Positions 47,342 to 57,310 of a stretch of DNA of 64,000 nucleotides are shown here, in pieces. Location of the stretch: contig NZ_PVXQ01000006.1 in NCBI RefSeq assembly GCF_002995745.1, positions 62,001 through 126,000 of the forward strand, read 5' to 3'. This DNA is from Clostridium vincentii. GTDB taxonomy: Bacteria > Bacillota > Clostridia > Clostridiales > Clostridiaceae. Made by a program: the position numbers and the translations under genes. The notes below the pieces were generated by a model that was not told the origin of the DNA, made no database searches, and saw only the letters and a list, made by a program, of their open reading frames with translations. Position 1 is the first letter of the stretch, and every line of letters begins with the position of its first letter.

Positions 47342-48142
47342 CTATTTCTTTATAAGTGATAGTATTAAACTTATTAAATAAGTTATACTTGAAAAAATCA
47401 GTGCTACTATCAAAAATCCTATTAGTATAAGGTTATATTTTAATATGCTTTCAGCTATATTGAATTTTGAAAAGCCAAGGATATTAAGACCTAATATTAT
47501 AAGTACGATTATAAAGAATCCAGAAGAAGCTCCTTTAATATCCGCAGAGCTCAATGATATGTGAGCTGAAATACATATTGCTAAAAATAGAAACAATATG
47601 AAATATGGATTACTTAGATTATTAATTGAAAAAATTATTTTTATTAAATCAAGATAAGAGGTAAATATTCCATTCAAATTTATGCCGCTTATATCAGTTA
47701 TGCTTAAATTATTCATAGATATAGTTATGAATTCATCATATGTCCCAGGGATTATGAAGTGCATTAAAGCAATTATAGTTGCAATCCCTCCGAAGATAGG
47801 AGCTATCCCTATGAAAAAGTTTCCTATTTGTTGATAGATACTATTTGGATTATAAGAATGTGTTACATATCCAAGTACTCCATTTTCATCCCTCTTTTGT
47901 AGCAGTACCACCTTTGTAACTTTGTGTCTAAAGATAAAACAAAATATAGCGTGAGATATTTCATGTATTGGAACGCCTATAACTGCAGTAATAGCAACAG
48001 CCTTCCAGCCAAAACTCCTTTGAAAATTTGCAATTGAATGGTTCCTTAAAAATCCAAGAATAAAACCTACAAGAATTATCATTCCTGTCATATACAATGT
48101 GCCTAACGATGTTCTTATTAATAATGTTAGTAAATAATCCAT
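47342..48142 (-). CDS. Integral membrane protein with HExxH motif (M50-like)
   Basis: 266 residues, about six membrane segments. After segment 2 lies VIGVPIHEISHAIFCFIFRH, where HEISH is the zinc-protease signature within the membrane, as in site-2-protease-like M50 enzymes. A conventional second motif (NxxPxxxLDG) is not seen, so proteolytic activity is unproved. AAGGGAG lies upstream. No obvious substrate gene nearby. Confidence 0.72.
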   Translation of the reverse strand: MDYLLTLLIRTSLGTLYMTGMIILVGFILGFLRNHSIANFQRSFGWKAVAITAVIGVPIHEISHAIFCFIFRHKVTKVVLLQKRDENGVLGYVTHSYNPNSIYQQIGNFFIGIAPIFGGIATIIALMHFIIPGTYDEFITISMNNLSITDISGINLNGIFTSYLDLIKIIFSINNLSNPYFILFLFLAICISAHISLSSADIKGASSGFFIIVLIILGLNILGFSKFNIAESILKYNLILIGFLIVALIFSSITYLISLILSLIKK

Positions 48143-48295
48143 CCAATCAACTCCCTTAGATTTAGTTTTAATCAGTAATCCCAGTATACCTTTATTAGTA
48201 TAGTAAATCTAACCCAAATTAATTAAAGATTTATTACAGTAATAAAAGATAGGAAACAATATTACTTTACTACATTTAACACATTGTTGCTGCAA

Positions 48296-48324
48296 GGTTT
48301 ATTCCTCCAGTTCTTTATGATATA
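48296..48324. repeat. Copy of the MBL-gene leader
   Basis: About 28 bp (GTTTATTCCTCCAGTTCTTT...) repeat 46735-46762, the ribosome-site region of the minus-strand MBL gene, with about three differences and in the same orientation. No gene follows this copy. Confidence 0.55.
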
Positions 48325-48411
48325 TTGAAGATAAACGTAATCAGATAAGGGACATTGTTTATCAAATTGGAACACAGTGAATTATAAATAATATTATTTA
48401 GGAGTGGAATT

Positions 48412-49269
48412 ATGAATTATAAAATAGATTTACACACACATACGAATATTTCAGATGGAGCATGTACTCCTAAGGAATTAATAGAAGTTGCTGTCAAAGA
48501 AAATATTAAAGCAATAGCACTTACAGATCATGATAATATTGCTGGAGTAGAAGAAGCAGCTATGTTTGCAAAAAATAATAACATAGATTTTCTAAAAGGG
48601 ATTGAAATAAGCACTTTATATAAAGATGGAAGAATACTTCATATTTTAGGGATTGGAATTGATTTATATAATGAAGAGTTTCTATGTGCTTACAATGAAA
48701 TGAGAGAAGCTAGAGACCAAGGGATAAAACCTATATTAGTAGAGATAAAAAAACAAGGGATAATTATAGAAATAGAAGAGTTAAGAAAAAAAGCTGTAGG
48801 GAAATATTTAGATAGATATGATGTTTATAGATACTTTATTGAGAATAAAATATGCAACACTGCTTAAGAAGTCTGGGATAAGTATTTAAATCCAATTCCT
48901 TTTAGGGATAAAGAATTGATTAAATCAGAAGATGCAATTAGTATTATAAAAAAAGCAGGAGGTCTATCATTTTTAACTCATTATAATAAATCTATAGGGT
49001 TTGCTGGGCTTAACAATAAAGATATAGAGAAAGAAATTAAATGTTTAATTAGTGTAGGCTTAGATGGACTTGAAAGATATTATCCTTCATTTAAAGAAGA
49101 GGATTATAAGTTTTTAGATTATTTAATAGAAAAGTTTGATCTAATGATCTCTGGCGGAACTGATTATCATGGTAAAAATAGACCGGAAATAAAGCTTGGA
49201 ACTGGAAAAGATAATAATTTATTTATACCTTATGATATTTATAAGAAAATTTCAATCAAATTAAAATAG
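48412..49269 (+). pseudogene. PHP-domain phosphoesterase gene interrupted by one stop codon
   Basis: The frame opens with AGGAGTGG and ATG and encodes a PHP phosphatase N-terminus (YKIDLHTHTNISDGACTPKE, ALTDHDNIAGVEEA, KGIEISTLYK). TAA at 48865-48867 stops it after 151 codons, but the same frame continues (EVWDKYLNPIPF...) to LMISGGTDYHGKNRPEIKLG and a stop at 49269. Only one codon is wrong, so decay is recent. The second half could start at 48916 but has no visible ribosome site. Confidence 0.9.
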
Positions 49270-49368
49270 AAAAGTACAGCAATAAAAAAAGATGAAAATG
49301 TGGTAAACTAAAGTATATAAACTATGCGTTAGGGTGAATTTATAAGTTGAGTAAAAGGGGTGATATAA

Positions 49369-49608
49369 ATGGCAGATTTTAAATTTGATATCAAAAAGAC
49401 TTTAGGCACTATATCAGAAAGTGCAAAGGGATGGAAAAGAGAAGTTAATTTAATGACTTGGAACAATAAAAAGGTAAAGATCGATATTCGTGAATGGGAT
49501 GAAAATCATGAACAAATGGGAAAAGGTATAACACTAAACAAAGAGGAATTAAAACAGTTAAAGGATATTTTAAATCAAGTTGATATTGATGGATTAGATA
49601 TAGAATAA
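49369..49608 (+). CDS. PC4/YdbC-like single-stranded DNA-binding protein
   Basis: 79 residues matching the YdbC/PC4 family of small homodimeric nucleic-acid-binding proteins: KTLGTISESAKGWKREVNLM, WNNKKVKIDIREW, GKGITLNKEEL. AAAGGGGTG lies upstream. A hairpin follows. The biological role in Firmicutes is unclear. Confidence 0.82.
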   Translation: MADFKFDIKKTLGTISESAKGWKREVNLMTWNNKKVKIDIREWDENHEQMGKGITLNKEELKQLKDILNQVDIDGLDIE

Positions 49609-49617
49609 ATAGTTATT

Positions 49618-49647
49618 AATGACTGCTGAAAGTTTTCAGCAGTCATT
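49618..49647 (+). terminator. Terminator of the PC4-like gene
   Basis: AATGACTGCTGAA pairs with TTCAGCAGTCATT; no long T run follows. Confidence 0.75.
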
Positions 49648-49766
49648 AAATATATAAAAGAGGTAAACAATTACAATTTAAAAAATCAATAAAATTTAAG
49701 AAATAAATAAATATTATAGATTTAGAAAAAACAATTAAGTATAGCATAATTGAGGTAAAAAGTACT

Positions 49767-50099
49767 ATGGAAAGAAAAATTAATTATAGGGAAATTGGCG
49801 ATAAAATTAGGATTGAAAGAGAAAAATTCGATATATCAAGGGAAAAATTCGCGGAATTGTTAGACCTATCTCCATTTTTTATAGGTCAAATTGAAAGAGG
49901 CGAGAGAAAAATGAGCATTAGTACATTGATAAACGTTTCAGAGTGTTTACATATATCAATAGATTATTTGATATTTGGAAAGGTTCACAAGGTCCAAGAG
50001 AATAATAGTTTACGAGAGTTAATTAACAAATGTTCAGAAAAAGAGGCCAAGGTTATCGAAGAAATTACAAAAGCAATTTTACCTCACATTGTAAGATAA
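49767..50099 (+). CDS. XRE-family transcriptional regulator
   Basis: 110 residues: an HTH_3 domain at about 8-68 (IGDKIRIEREKFDISREKFA, ELLDLSPFFIGQIERGERK) and a short acidic C-terminus. GAGGTAAAAAG precedes the ATG. No neighbour in the same transcript; the target is unknown. SinR/immR-like in size. Confidence 0.88.
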   Translation: MERKINYREIGDKIRIEREKFDISREKFAELLDLSPFFIGQIERGERKMSISTLINVSECLHISIDYLIFGKVHKVQENNSLRELINKCSEKEAKVIEEITKAILPHIVR

Positions 50100-50128
50100 A
50101 GAATTATATGAAAAAAATACATAAAAAC

Positions 50129-50184
50129 AAAGGATATACTGTAAGCTAATGTTAATAGTAGGCTTATGGCATATCCTTTATTTT
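50129..50184 (+). terminator. Terminator of the XRE gene
   Basis: AAAGGATAT/ATATCCTTT with an inner GTAAGC/GCTTAT stem, then a T-rich tail. Confidence 0.78.
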
Positions 50185-50413
50185 ATATTACTTAGGTATA
50201 ATATGGTATAAAGTATAATATTATGTAAAATAGAGTTGATTATAAGGGGTTTGGTGATGAATTTATAAGTTAAAGAAAAAACCTTTATATAAATAAAAAT
50301 CATTCCTTATGCTACTTGATTAATAAATGGTGAGACAAAGAAAATAATATTGTCTAAATAATAGCTTTTTTATATGGATAAGAACTCTTAAATATATTTA
50401 AAGGTAGGTATTT
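50185..50413 (+). other. Gene-free leader before the Spo0E-like gene
   Basis: AT-rich with no supported frame. It probably holds the promoter of the Spo0E-like gene, but no hexamer pair stands out. Confidence 0.4.
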
Positions 50414-50590
50414 ATGAATAGGGAGATAAACTATTACATTGATAAAGTACAACTTAAAAGGGATATTGAAGAGTTAAGAGATGTTTTAAATGAAATCTGT
50501 GCTACAGATGAAGACACAGAACAATTAAAAAAAAGACTAAGTGTAAGTAAGAAAATGGATAAGCTTATTGTTAAATATATGAATAAATAA
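50414..50590 (+). CDS. Spo0E-like aspartyl-phosphate phosphatase
   Basis: 58 residues. It matches the Spo0E family of two-helix phosphatases that dephosphorylate Spo0A and delay sporulation: LKRDIEELRDVLNEIC as helix 1 and RLSVSKKMDKLIVKYMN as helix 2. The active signature is usually SQELD; here it is SKKMD, so activity may be altered. AAAGGTAGG lies upstream. Supports a spore-forming host. Confidence 0.75.
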   Translation: MNREINYYIDKVQLKRDIEELRDVLNEICATDEDTEQLKKRLSVSKKMDKLIVKYMNK

Positions 50591-50744
50591 AGAGATAATA
50601 TTTGAAAGTTACATAATATGGTTATTTGTAACCGTAGCAGAGAAAAAAATAAGTGATTGTTACACATAAGAAAAAAGGGCTTTATCAGATTACTATGTAC
50701 TAAATTAAATTTCAGCGAAAACAAATTAAATTTAGGGGGAAATC

Positions 50745-52739
50745 ATGAAAAGTATAAAAGCAAAACTAATAGTATTTTTAGCACTATTAATAGGGGGCAT
50801 ATGCATAGGGTTAGGTGTGACTTCTTTCCTTAACGCATCAAAAGCGCTAACTTCAAATCTAGGTAAGACGCTACCTAAAATTGCAGAACAAGCAGCCACT
50901 AATATTCAAGGGAGAATTGAAGGACAGCTGGGTGTATTAGAGGTTGTAGCATCAAGAAATGACATAAAAGATTCTGGGAATTCGTGGGAAAATAAAAAGT
51001 TAATTCTTTTAGAGGAAGTTAAAAGAAATGGAAATATACAAATGGCGATTGCGGATAAAAATGGAGAGGCAAAATTTACTGATGGAACAAATTTAAATCT
51101 TACAGATAGAGAATATTTCAAAAAGGCTATAGCAGGAGAAAAAAATCTATCTGATCCAATAGTAAGTAAGATTGATAACTCAATAATATTAGTATATGCA
51201 GTTCCTATTACAAATAATAATGAAGTTGTAGGAGTTTTAATATCAACAAGAGATGGAAATCAATTAAGTAATTTAACTAATGAAGTTAAATTTGGAGAAA
51301 CAGGTAATGCATTTATGATAAAAGGGGATGGGACAACCATTTCACATAGTAATAAAGATTTAGTATTAAAAATGTATAATGCCATTAAAGAGTCTGAAAA
51401 TGATGCTAGTTTAAAGCCTTTAGCGGATATCGAAAAGACGATGGCTTTAGGAGAGACAGGGATAGATCAATACGAGTTTGATGGAGTAGACAAGTATGTA
51501 GGTTATGCACCTGTAGGAAAAACTGGATGGTCATTAGCAGTAGTAGTATCAAAAACGGAGGTATTATCAGAACTTGATAGTCTGAGGATTTCCACTTTAA
51601 TAGTATCCATAGTATTCTTATTAATTGGATTTGGAGTAGTTTACATAATTTCAACAAGTATATCTAAAGGAATAAAATCCACTTCAAAACATTTAGAGTT
51701 ATTAGCAGAGGGAGATCTATGTGAAGAGGTTTCGCCTAAATCTCTGAAACTAAAGGATGAAATTGGAGATATGACTAATTCTATGAAGGTAATGCAAGAC
51801 TCATTAAGGGGAATGATTAATGGTATAAAAGGTAATTCTTCAAATATTAATATTCAATCAGAAAATTTATCTGCAGTTGCAGAAGAGATTTCTAGTTCGA
51901 CTCAAAATGTTGCAGAAGCAATAAACGAGATTGCAAAAGGTACAAGTTCCCAGGCTGATGATCTAATAAATGTAACCGAAATTCTTAATGACTTTAGTGA
52001 CAAGTTATCTGGAATGGTTAGTGAAATACAAGTTGTAGATTCAAATTCTAGGGGAATCAGTGTGATGGCAAATGAGAGTAGTAGTGAAATGAATGAATTA
52101 AACCAGTCCGTAACAAAGGTTAGCCATTCCTTCAAGAGCTTTAATGGGAAAATTATTGGTCTTGGAAAAAACATAAATGAAATAAATGAAATCACTAATA
52201 TAATAAATGATATTGCGGCGCAAACAAATTTATTAGCATTAAATGCTGCTATTGAAGCAGCTAGAGCAGGGGAAGCCGGAAAAGGATTTTCTGTGGTAGC
52301 AGATGAAATAAGAAAACTTGCTGAGCAATCAAAGGTATCCTCAGGAGATATTAGTAGATTGATTAATGGAATATCTAAAGATACAGATGTTATAGTTCAA
52401 GATTCTGTTGATATGGATGATGAACTAATAAACCAAGTTAAGATTATAGATAGTTCAATAGTATCCTTCAAGAAGATTATAGAAGCGGTGAATGAAGTGA
52501 TTCCTAAAATAGAAACAGTTAAAAATTCTGCTGAAGATATAAACAAGGATAAAAATATTATTTTGGATAGAGTAGATGGTGTATCATCAGTTGCGCTTGA
52601 AGTTTCAGCCTCATCAGAGGAAATTGCAGCATCAGCAGAACAAATGAATGCATCTACAGAAGAAGTTGCCGCCGCAGCACAAATGCTTAGCACTATGACT
52701 AATGAAATGATTAAGGAAGTAAACAAGTTTAAAATTTAA
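50745..52739 (+). CDS. Methyl-accepting chemotaxis protein with Cache sensor
   Basis: 664 residues: membrane segment 1 (about 8-30), extracellular double-Cache sensor (about 35-280; [38 protein letters not shown]), membrane segment 2 (about 283-305), HAMP, and a cytoplasmic signalling domain whose tip reads [20 protein letters not shown]. Cache receptors sense small ligands such as amino acids or carboxylates. TTAGGGGG lies upstream. It is followed 133 bp later by a rubredoxin gene. Confidence 0.95.
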   Translation: MKSIKAKLIVFLALLIGGICIGLGVTSFLNASKALTSNLGKTLPKIAEQAATNIQGRIEGQLGVLEVVASRNDIKDSGNSWENKKLILLEEVKRNGNIQMAIADKNGEAKFTDGTNLNLTDREYFKKAIAGEKNLSDPIVSKIDNSIILVYAVPITNNNEVVGVLISTRDGNQLSNLTNEVKFGETGNAFMIKGDGTTISHSNKDLVLKMYNAIKESENDASLKPLADIEKTMALGETGIDQYEFDGVDKYVGYAPVGKTGWSLAVVVSKTEVLSELDSLRISTLIVSIVFLLIGFGVVYIISTSISKGIKSTSKHLELLAEGDLCEEVSPKSLKLKDEIGDMTNSMKVMQDSLRGMINGIKGNSSNINIQSENLSAVAEEISSSTQNVAEAINEIAKGTSSQADDLINVTEILNDFSDKLSGMVSEIQVVDSNSRGISVMANESSSEMNELNQSVTKVSHSFKSFNGKIIGLGKNINEINEITNIINDIAAQTNLLALNAAIEAARAGEAGKGFSVVADEIRKLAEQSKVSSGDISRLINGISKDTDVIVQDSVDMDDELINQVKIIDSSIVSFKKIIEAVNEVIPKIETVKNSAEDINKDKNIILDRVDGVSSVALEVSASSEEIAASAEQMNASTEEVAAAAQMLSTMTNEMIKEVNKFKI

Positions 52740-52872
52740 ATAAAATAATAATTGAGTAGATAAAATTATATTTTGGTAGTTAATACTGATATTAATGGTT
52801 ATAATTACTAGTATAGGTACATAAGCTGAAAGGTGGTTTGTCCTAGGTATGCTATATTTAAGGAGGGTTATT

Positions 52873-53037
52873 ATGGAAAAGTATATTTGCACAGTATGTG
52901 GTTATATTTACGATCCAGCGGAAGGTGATACTGATAATGGTATTGATCCTGGAACAAAATTTGAAGATATCCCTGAGGATTGGGTATGTCCATTATGTGG
53001 AGTACCAAAATCAGATTTTGAAAAAGTAGAAGAATAA
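52873..53037 (+). CDS. Rubredoxin (copy 1)
   Basis: 54 residues with both iron knuckles [10 protein letters not shown] and [11 protein letters not shown]; full-length single-domain rubredoxin, a cytoplasmic one-electron carrier used in clostridial oxygen and peroxide defence. Start at 52873 behind AAGGAGG; an upstream in-frame start lies before the ribosome site. Nearly identical to the copy at 55511. Confidence 0.96.
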   Translation: MEKYICTVCGYIYDPAEGDTDNGIDPGTKFEDIPEDWVCPLCGVPKSDFEKVEE

Positions 53038-53059
53038 ATTAGTAAAATAGTTTATTTAA

Positions 53060-53095
53060 AGTAGGAATACTTAGATTAAGTATTCCTACTTTTTA
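53060..53095 (+). terminator. Terminator of rubredoxin copy 1
   Basis: AGTAGGAATACTT/AAGTATTCCTACT, then TTTTT. Differs from the copy at 55698 by a compensated base pair. Confidence 0.9.
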
Positions 53096-53111
53096 GTTAT
53101 ATGGAAGAATA

Positions 53112-53165
53112 ATTTAAAAAAAAGCTGTTGCCATGAATGATTTTAAAAATCATTCTGCAACAGCT
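53112..53165 (-). terminator. Terminator of the minus-strand chemoreceptor
   Basis: AGCTGTTGC/GCAACAGCT with an inner GAATGATTTT/AAAATCATTC stem; the T run is on the minus strand. Confidence 0.85.
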
Positions 53166-53178
53166 CTTTCTACCTAAA

Positions 53179-55179
53179 TTAATTAATTTTAAATTTATTT
53201 ATTTCAGCGCCTAATTGCTTTGCCAAAGTTTCAAGTTCGCTTGAATGCCTTGTAAACTCTTGCATAGTAGCTGTTATTTCTTCTGTTGAAGCAGTAACTT
53301 CTTGTGAAGCCGCGGCTGTTTGCTCTAATATTGATGAAATGTTCTCAATTTCTGATACTGTAGATTGTTTCTTTACATTTATATCAGCAATCGATATTTT
53401 TACTTCATTAACTTTAGTAATCATTATTTCAATTGATTTTAGGATTTCACTAAAGATGTCCTGAGTTTGAACTACCGCTAGTTCTTGTTCATTTACTACC
53501 ATTTCAGTGGAATTTATAGCATTTACCGCTGTGTCTGATTTTTTCTGTATATTCGCTATAATTACCTTTATCTCTTCTGTTGAAGTTTTAGATTGTTCAG
53601 CAAGTTTTCGTATCTCTTCTGCAACTACAGAAAATCCTCTGCCTGCCTCACCAGCACGTGCAGCTTCAATGCTTGCATTTAATGATAAAAGATTAGTTTG
53701 TTCTGTTATATTGGATATTGTCTCGGAAATGGAATTTATTTGATTAGTACTTTCATTCATATCTTGAACTATGCTGTTGACTTCAGTAGTAGCAATTTTA
53801 GTTTTATTTGATTTCTCTATTAAGGTATCTATCATATAAAGCCCTTTTGAGCCTAATGCTTTAGTGGTACTTGAAATTTTATCCATTTCATTAGAGTTAA
53901 CACTAATTCTATCTAATCTGTTTGATAAATCATCCATTTGAGAAGCACCATTTTGAGCGTTTTGTGCTTGAGTAGTTGCTCCCATAGAAACTTCGTCTAT
54001 CGCCCTTGATACTTCACTTATAGAGGCTGTTACCTCCTCTGACATACTTGCAAGACTTGTAGATGTTTCTAATACAGTAGTAGATGATTTTGTAACACTA
54101 TTCATAAGACCTGATATATTTTTTATCATTGAGTTAAATGACGTAGCTAAATCCTTAAATTCATCCTTTGTTGAAGCTGTTATAGAAACAGTTAAGTCTC
54201 CATTTGAAGCTTTAGCAAATACGTCTTTTAACTTTTTAATATTATCGGATATACCCTTACTTAATAACAATGACATACCTATTGAAATTAAGCCTATTAC
54301 TAATATTATTAAGAAAGTTGTTTGTAATATAGACTTTGTATCCTTGGTTAGTTCACTTTCATCTAAGGTAGCAACTAACTTCCAACCTGTTAATTCATTT
54401 GTTTGATATGCTCCAAACATTTCTGAACCATTATCATCATAATTAACAAAACCATTATCCTCTGATTTTGCTTTATCCCAAAAGGATAAATCGGAGGATA
54501 TATTTGTATTAACAAGTTCTTTTTGTGGATGAGCTAAAATATTACCTGATACATCAGCTATAAAAACATAGCCTGTATTGCCTACCTTCTTTGTAGCTAT
54601 TCGTTCTGTAAGTGTAGCTAGTGTACAATCCATTGCCACAACACCAACTACTTGTCCGTTATTTTCTACTGCTCGTGCAAGTGTAACAACATTGTCTCCA
54701 GTTGCAGCATCTACATAGGGAGGAGTTATTACAACCTCACCTTTATGCTCCAAAGCTTGTGTATACCAGGGTCTTTTAGTTGCATCAAATCCATCTGTCA
54801 TTTTTGTAGCAGGATAATTGGAATACTTGCCAGATGCAGTTCCATAATACATACAAAGTATATCTTTGTTACTTTCTTTTATGCTTTTCAATACATCGGG
54901 TACATATTTAAAATTATCTGCTGCATCAACATTTGTAAAATCATAATTACCTGATGCCATTGAAACCATATTAGAAAATCCATTAAAGTAATCAAGTAGT
55001 CCATTGTTTATTTCCATAAGTGTTTGTGTACTTGTAAGAGTTAACTTCTTATTAAGGATTGACTTTGATTGATTATACGAAACAACTCCCGTTATAATTA
55101 ATGGAATCACACAAATTGTTACTAAACTAATAATTAATTTAGTACGGATACTGTTTAGTTTTAAATTTTTAAATTTGAT
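53179..55179 (-). CDS. Methyl-accepting chemotaxis protein with dCache sensor and non-standard start
   Basis: Sensor with membrane segment 1, a double-Cache domain ([36 protein letters not shown]), membrane segment 2, HAMP and a signalling tip [20 protein letters not shown]. The first ATG/GTG/TTG in frame is a GTG at 55110, inside membrane segment 1. The frame continues upstream with a sensible N-terminus ([20 protein letters not shown]) to AGGGG at about 55188-55192 without any standard start. ATC at 55179 (8-base spacing) or ATT at 55185 are the likely starts, giving about 666 residues. Confidence 0.85.
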   Translation of the reverse strand: MKFKNLKLNSIRTKLIISLVTICVIPLIITGVVSYNQSKSILNKKLTLTSTQTLMEINNGLLDYFNGFSNMVSMASGNYDFTNVDAADNFKYVPDVLKSIKESNKDILCMYYGTASGKYSNYPATKMTDGFDATKRPWYTQALEHKGEVVITPPYVDAATGDNVVTLARAVENNGQVVGVVAMDCTLATLTERIATKKVGNTGYVFIADVSGNILAHPQKELVNTNISSDLSFWDKAKSEDNGFVNYDDNGSEMFGAYQTNELTGWKLVATLDESELTKDTKSILQTTFLIILVIGLISIGMSLLLSKGISDNIKKLKDVFAKASNGDLTVSITASTKDEFKDLATSFNSMIKNISGLMNSVTKSSTTVLETSTSLASMSEEVTASISEVSRAIDEVSMGATTQAQNAQNGASQMDDLSNRLDRISVNSNEMDKISSTTKALGSKGLYMIDTLIEKSNKTKIATTEVNSIVQDMNESTNQINSISETISNITEQTNLLSLNASIEAARAGEAGRGFSVVAEEIRKLAEQSKTSTEEIKVIIANIQKKSDTAVNAINSTEMVVNEQELAVVQTQDIFSEILKSIEIMITKVNEVKISIADINVKKQSTVSEIENISSILEQTAAASQEVTASTEEITATMQEFTRHSSELETLAKQLGAEINKFKIN

Positions 55180-55341
55180 ATTAATCGCCCCTTTTTTTAA
55201 TTTGCAAAAATTATAATAGCATGAAATTATTTTTAATAAAGCAAAACTATAATAATTTATTGTTAATATAGTCTTTCTTTTTCAAAATTCTAACCTTTAA
55301 CATAATAAATTATATACTCACTAAAAGCAATGCCCTACTTA
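55180..55341. other. Gene-free AT-rich spacer upstream of the divergent chemoreceptor
   Basis: Contains the ribosome site of the minus-strand chemoreceptor (AGGGG) and presumably its promoter. Nothing else is seen. Confidence 0.4.
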
Positions 55342-55383
55342 TCAAATGATGCAGTCGCACTTGAAGTTTTAGCATCATCATAA
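55342..55383 (+). pseudogene. Remnant of a chemoreceptor 3' region
   Basis: Codons read SNDAVALEVLASS then TAA, matching [12 protein letters not shown] near the C-terminus of the chemoreceptor at 50745-52739. Its position before a rubredoxin gene mirrors the first locus, so it is what remains of a duplicated receptor gene. Confidence 0.65.
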
Positions 55384-55510
55384 CAAGTGAGTAAGTAAGG
55401 AATAATTTCGTGGTTAACCTGGATGTTATAGGTTATAATTATTATTATAGGTTCATAAGCTGAAAGGTGATATGATTTGTCCTAGTAAGGTTATAGTAAG
55501 GAGGATTATT

Positions 55511-55675
55511 ATGGAAAAGTATATTTGTACAGTATGTGGTTATATTTATGACCCAGCAGATGGCGACACTGATAATGGTGTTGATGCAGGAACAAAATTT
55601 GAGGATATTCCAGAAGATTGGGTATGCCCATTATGTGGAGTTCCAAAATCAGATTTCGAAAAAGTAGAAGAATAA
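55511..55675 (+). CDS. Rubredoxin (copy 2)
   Basis: 54 residues with [10 protein letters not shown] and [11 protein letters not shown]; differs from copy 1 by only a few residues (for example Ala-Asp for Ala-Glu after the first knuckle, and VDAG for IDPG). Start at 55511 behind AAGGAGG. Leader, coding region and terminator are all duplicated. A ferritin-like lipoprotein gene follows, which fits an oxidative-stress role. Confidence 0.96.
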   Translation: MEKYICTVCGYIYDPADGDTDNGVDAGTKFEDIPEDWVCPLCGVPKSDFEKVEE

Positions 55676-55697
55676 ATCAGTAAAATAGTTTATTTAA

Positions 55698-55733
55698 AGC
55701 AGGAATACTTAGATTAAGTATTCCTGCTTTTTA
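55698..55733 (+). terminator. Terminator of rubredoxin copy 2
   Basis: AGCAGGAATACTT/AAGTATTCCTGCT, then TTTT. The T-A pair of copy 1 is a C-G pair here. Confidence 0.9.
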
Positions 55734-55888
55734 AATGGATTGAATATACAAATTAAGGAGTAATAGAGGAATATATATATATAAATGTATTACAGAATGT
55801 TTTACAAATCCATCACAAATCCATAACATTTTCAATTAAATTATAAAGTATTATTATATTATAATAATAAAAAGGAGTGGAATAAAGT

Positions 55889-56452
55889 ATGAAAAATAAA
55901 TTATTTGCAATTTTAATAGTAGGCTTAATAGCGGGTTCAATTAGATTAACAGCTTGCACAAGTAATATTGAGAATATATCAACTAGTAATGATTCAAGTC
56001 TTGTTTTAAATGAGGAAAAAAATGTTGCTTTTGAAGAATTTGGAGCTCAAGGGGCAAAAAATGATGATACACTAACTTTGGAAGATATGATTTCATATTC
56101 AATAGAAGATGAATACTTGGCAAGAAGCGAATATGAAATTATCATGGATAAGTTTGGTGAGGAGAAACCTTTTACAAATATTATAAAAGCAGAAGTGAAT
56201 CATATTGAACAATTAACAGTACTATTTAGTAAATATAACATTTTAATTCCACAGGATATATCAATGGATTTTATAGTGGTACCAGATAACTTAAATGAAA
56301 GTTTTGCAGCGGGAGTTGCTGCAGAAATAGAAAACATTGCAATGTATGAAAAATTTCTAAAAGAAGATATTCCTGAAGATGTGAGAGCTGTATTTATAGA
56401 ATTAAGGGATGGTTCTGAAAGTCATTTAAGTGCTTTTAAAAAGAATATTTAA
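55889..56452 (+). CDS. Ferritin-like (DUF2202-type) lipoprotein
   Basis: 187 residues: signal peptide with lipobox-like LTAC (Cys23; the preceding Arg19 is unusual), then a four-helix ferritin-like domain with di-iron-type ligands spaced as in the family: EDEYLARSEYEII, EVNHIEQL, EIENIAMYEKF, SESHLSAF. Probably anchored outside the membrane; may handle oxygen or metal, but no activity is known. AAAGGAGTGG lies upstream. Confidence 0.82.
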   Translation: MKNKLFAILIVGLIAGSIRLTACTSNIENISTSNDSSLVLNEEKNVAFEEFGAQGAKNDDTLTLEDMISYSIEDEYLARSEYEIIMDKFGEEKPFTNIIKAEVNHIEQLTVLFSKYNILIPQDISMDFIVVPDNLNESFAAGVAAEIENIAMYEKFLKEDIPEDVRAVFIELRDGSESHLSAFKKNI

Positions 56453-56482
56453 TAAAACCACCCATTTACGGGTGGTTTTATT
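56451..56482. terminator. Bidirectional terminator
   Basis: AATAAAACCACCC and GGGTGGTTTTATT, 13-bp stem between convergent genes. Confidence 0.9.
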
Positions 56483-57279
56483 TATATGGTTAAATCTCTT
56501 TTTCTATAGAATAGATAAGTTACACAACTACATATACCGATTATTAAAATAGACAAAAATACAAAAGTTAATTGAAATTCTCCGCCATACATTAAACTCT
56601 TAGCTTCAAAGTATTTAAAGGGTGTAAGGTATTTCAAAGGTTCAAGATTACTCTCAATATCAATGGCCATAGATAGCATAAACATAAATAGTAATATTCC
56701 TGTAGCTACTGAGATTGAGCTCTTCGGTTTCTTACATAAAGCGGATATAGCTGTACCAATAAATAAAAATAGTACTTGTAGAATAAACAGCCCAACCATT
56801 AATTTTAATATATCATTAGTTACATCTTCTCCCGTGCTATAATATCCAACAATAACAATTGAAGAAATTAAAGTAACAAAATTTAATATTAGGATATTTA
56901 CAACTGCTGCACTCAGTTTTGAAGTAATTATTCTATCTCGAGATACAGGCTTTACAAATATAAATTCTGATGTTTTATCCCTCTCTTCCTTAGAAATAAT
57001 GTCTGCTCCCATCATAGCTGCATGAATTGCCACCATTAAGACTAAGTATAAAAAAAGTATCCCATAATATCCACTAGCAAGAGATAAGTCAAAAGTTCCA
57101 ACTCCCATAATGTTTTGCAATGATTTTGGCATTTGAGCTAAAAGTTCATTCATAGATTGATCTGAGGCTACTGAACCCCCATATTGACCCATGCCAGCGA
57201 AAACCATAAAGACCATTCCAATGGACCATATAATAAGCGATTTAGCATGAACTTTCATTTCTCGAGCAAATATATTCAT
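56482..57279 (-). CDS. ABC-2 type permease, second of a tandem pair
   Basis: 265 residues, six membrane segments, ABC-2 family with AAMMGADIISKEERDKTSEFIF and KPVSRDRIITSKL. Paralogous to the upstream gene (same length, same KPV-R--I--KL motif), so the pair arose by duplication and probably forms a heterodimeric channel. Last gene of the TetR-ATPase-permease-permease operon. AAGGAGGAG lies upstream. Confidence 0.88.
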   Translation of the reverse strand: MNIFAREMKVHAKSLIIWSIGMVFMVFAGMGQYGGSVASDQSMNELLAQMPKSLQNIMGVGTFDLSLASGYYGILFLYLVLMVAIHAAMMGADIISKEERDKTSEFIFVKPVSRDRIITSKLSAAVVNILILNFVTLISSIVIVGYYSTGEDVTNDILKLMVGLFILQVLFLFIGTAISALCKKPKSSISVATGILLFMFMLSMAIDIESNLEPLKYLTPFKYFEAKSLMYGGEFQLTFVFLSILIIGICSCVTYLFYRKRDLTI

Positions 57280-57310
57280 ATCTTACTCCTCCTTATTCAG
57301 TTTAAAGTTT

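Noticed and set aside
48916..49269. Second half of the PHP gene as an independent gene
   Set aside because: No ribosome site, and it is in frame with the first half across one stop codon; a broken single gene is simpler.
53123..53165. The long hairpin after rubredoxin copy 1 as an IS end
   Set aside because: No partner repeat or target duplication; its T run and position fit a terminator of the minus-strand receptor gene.
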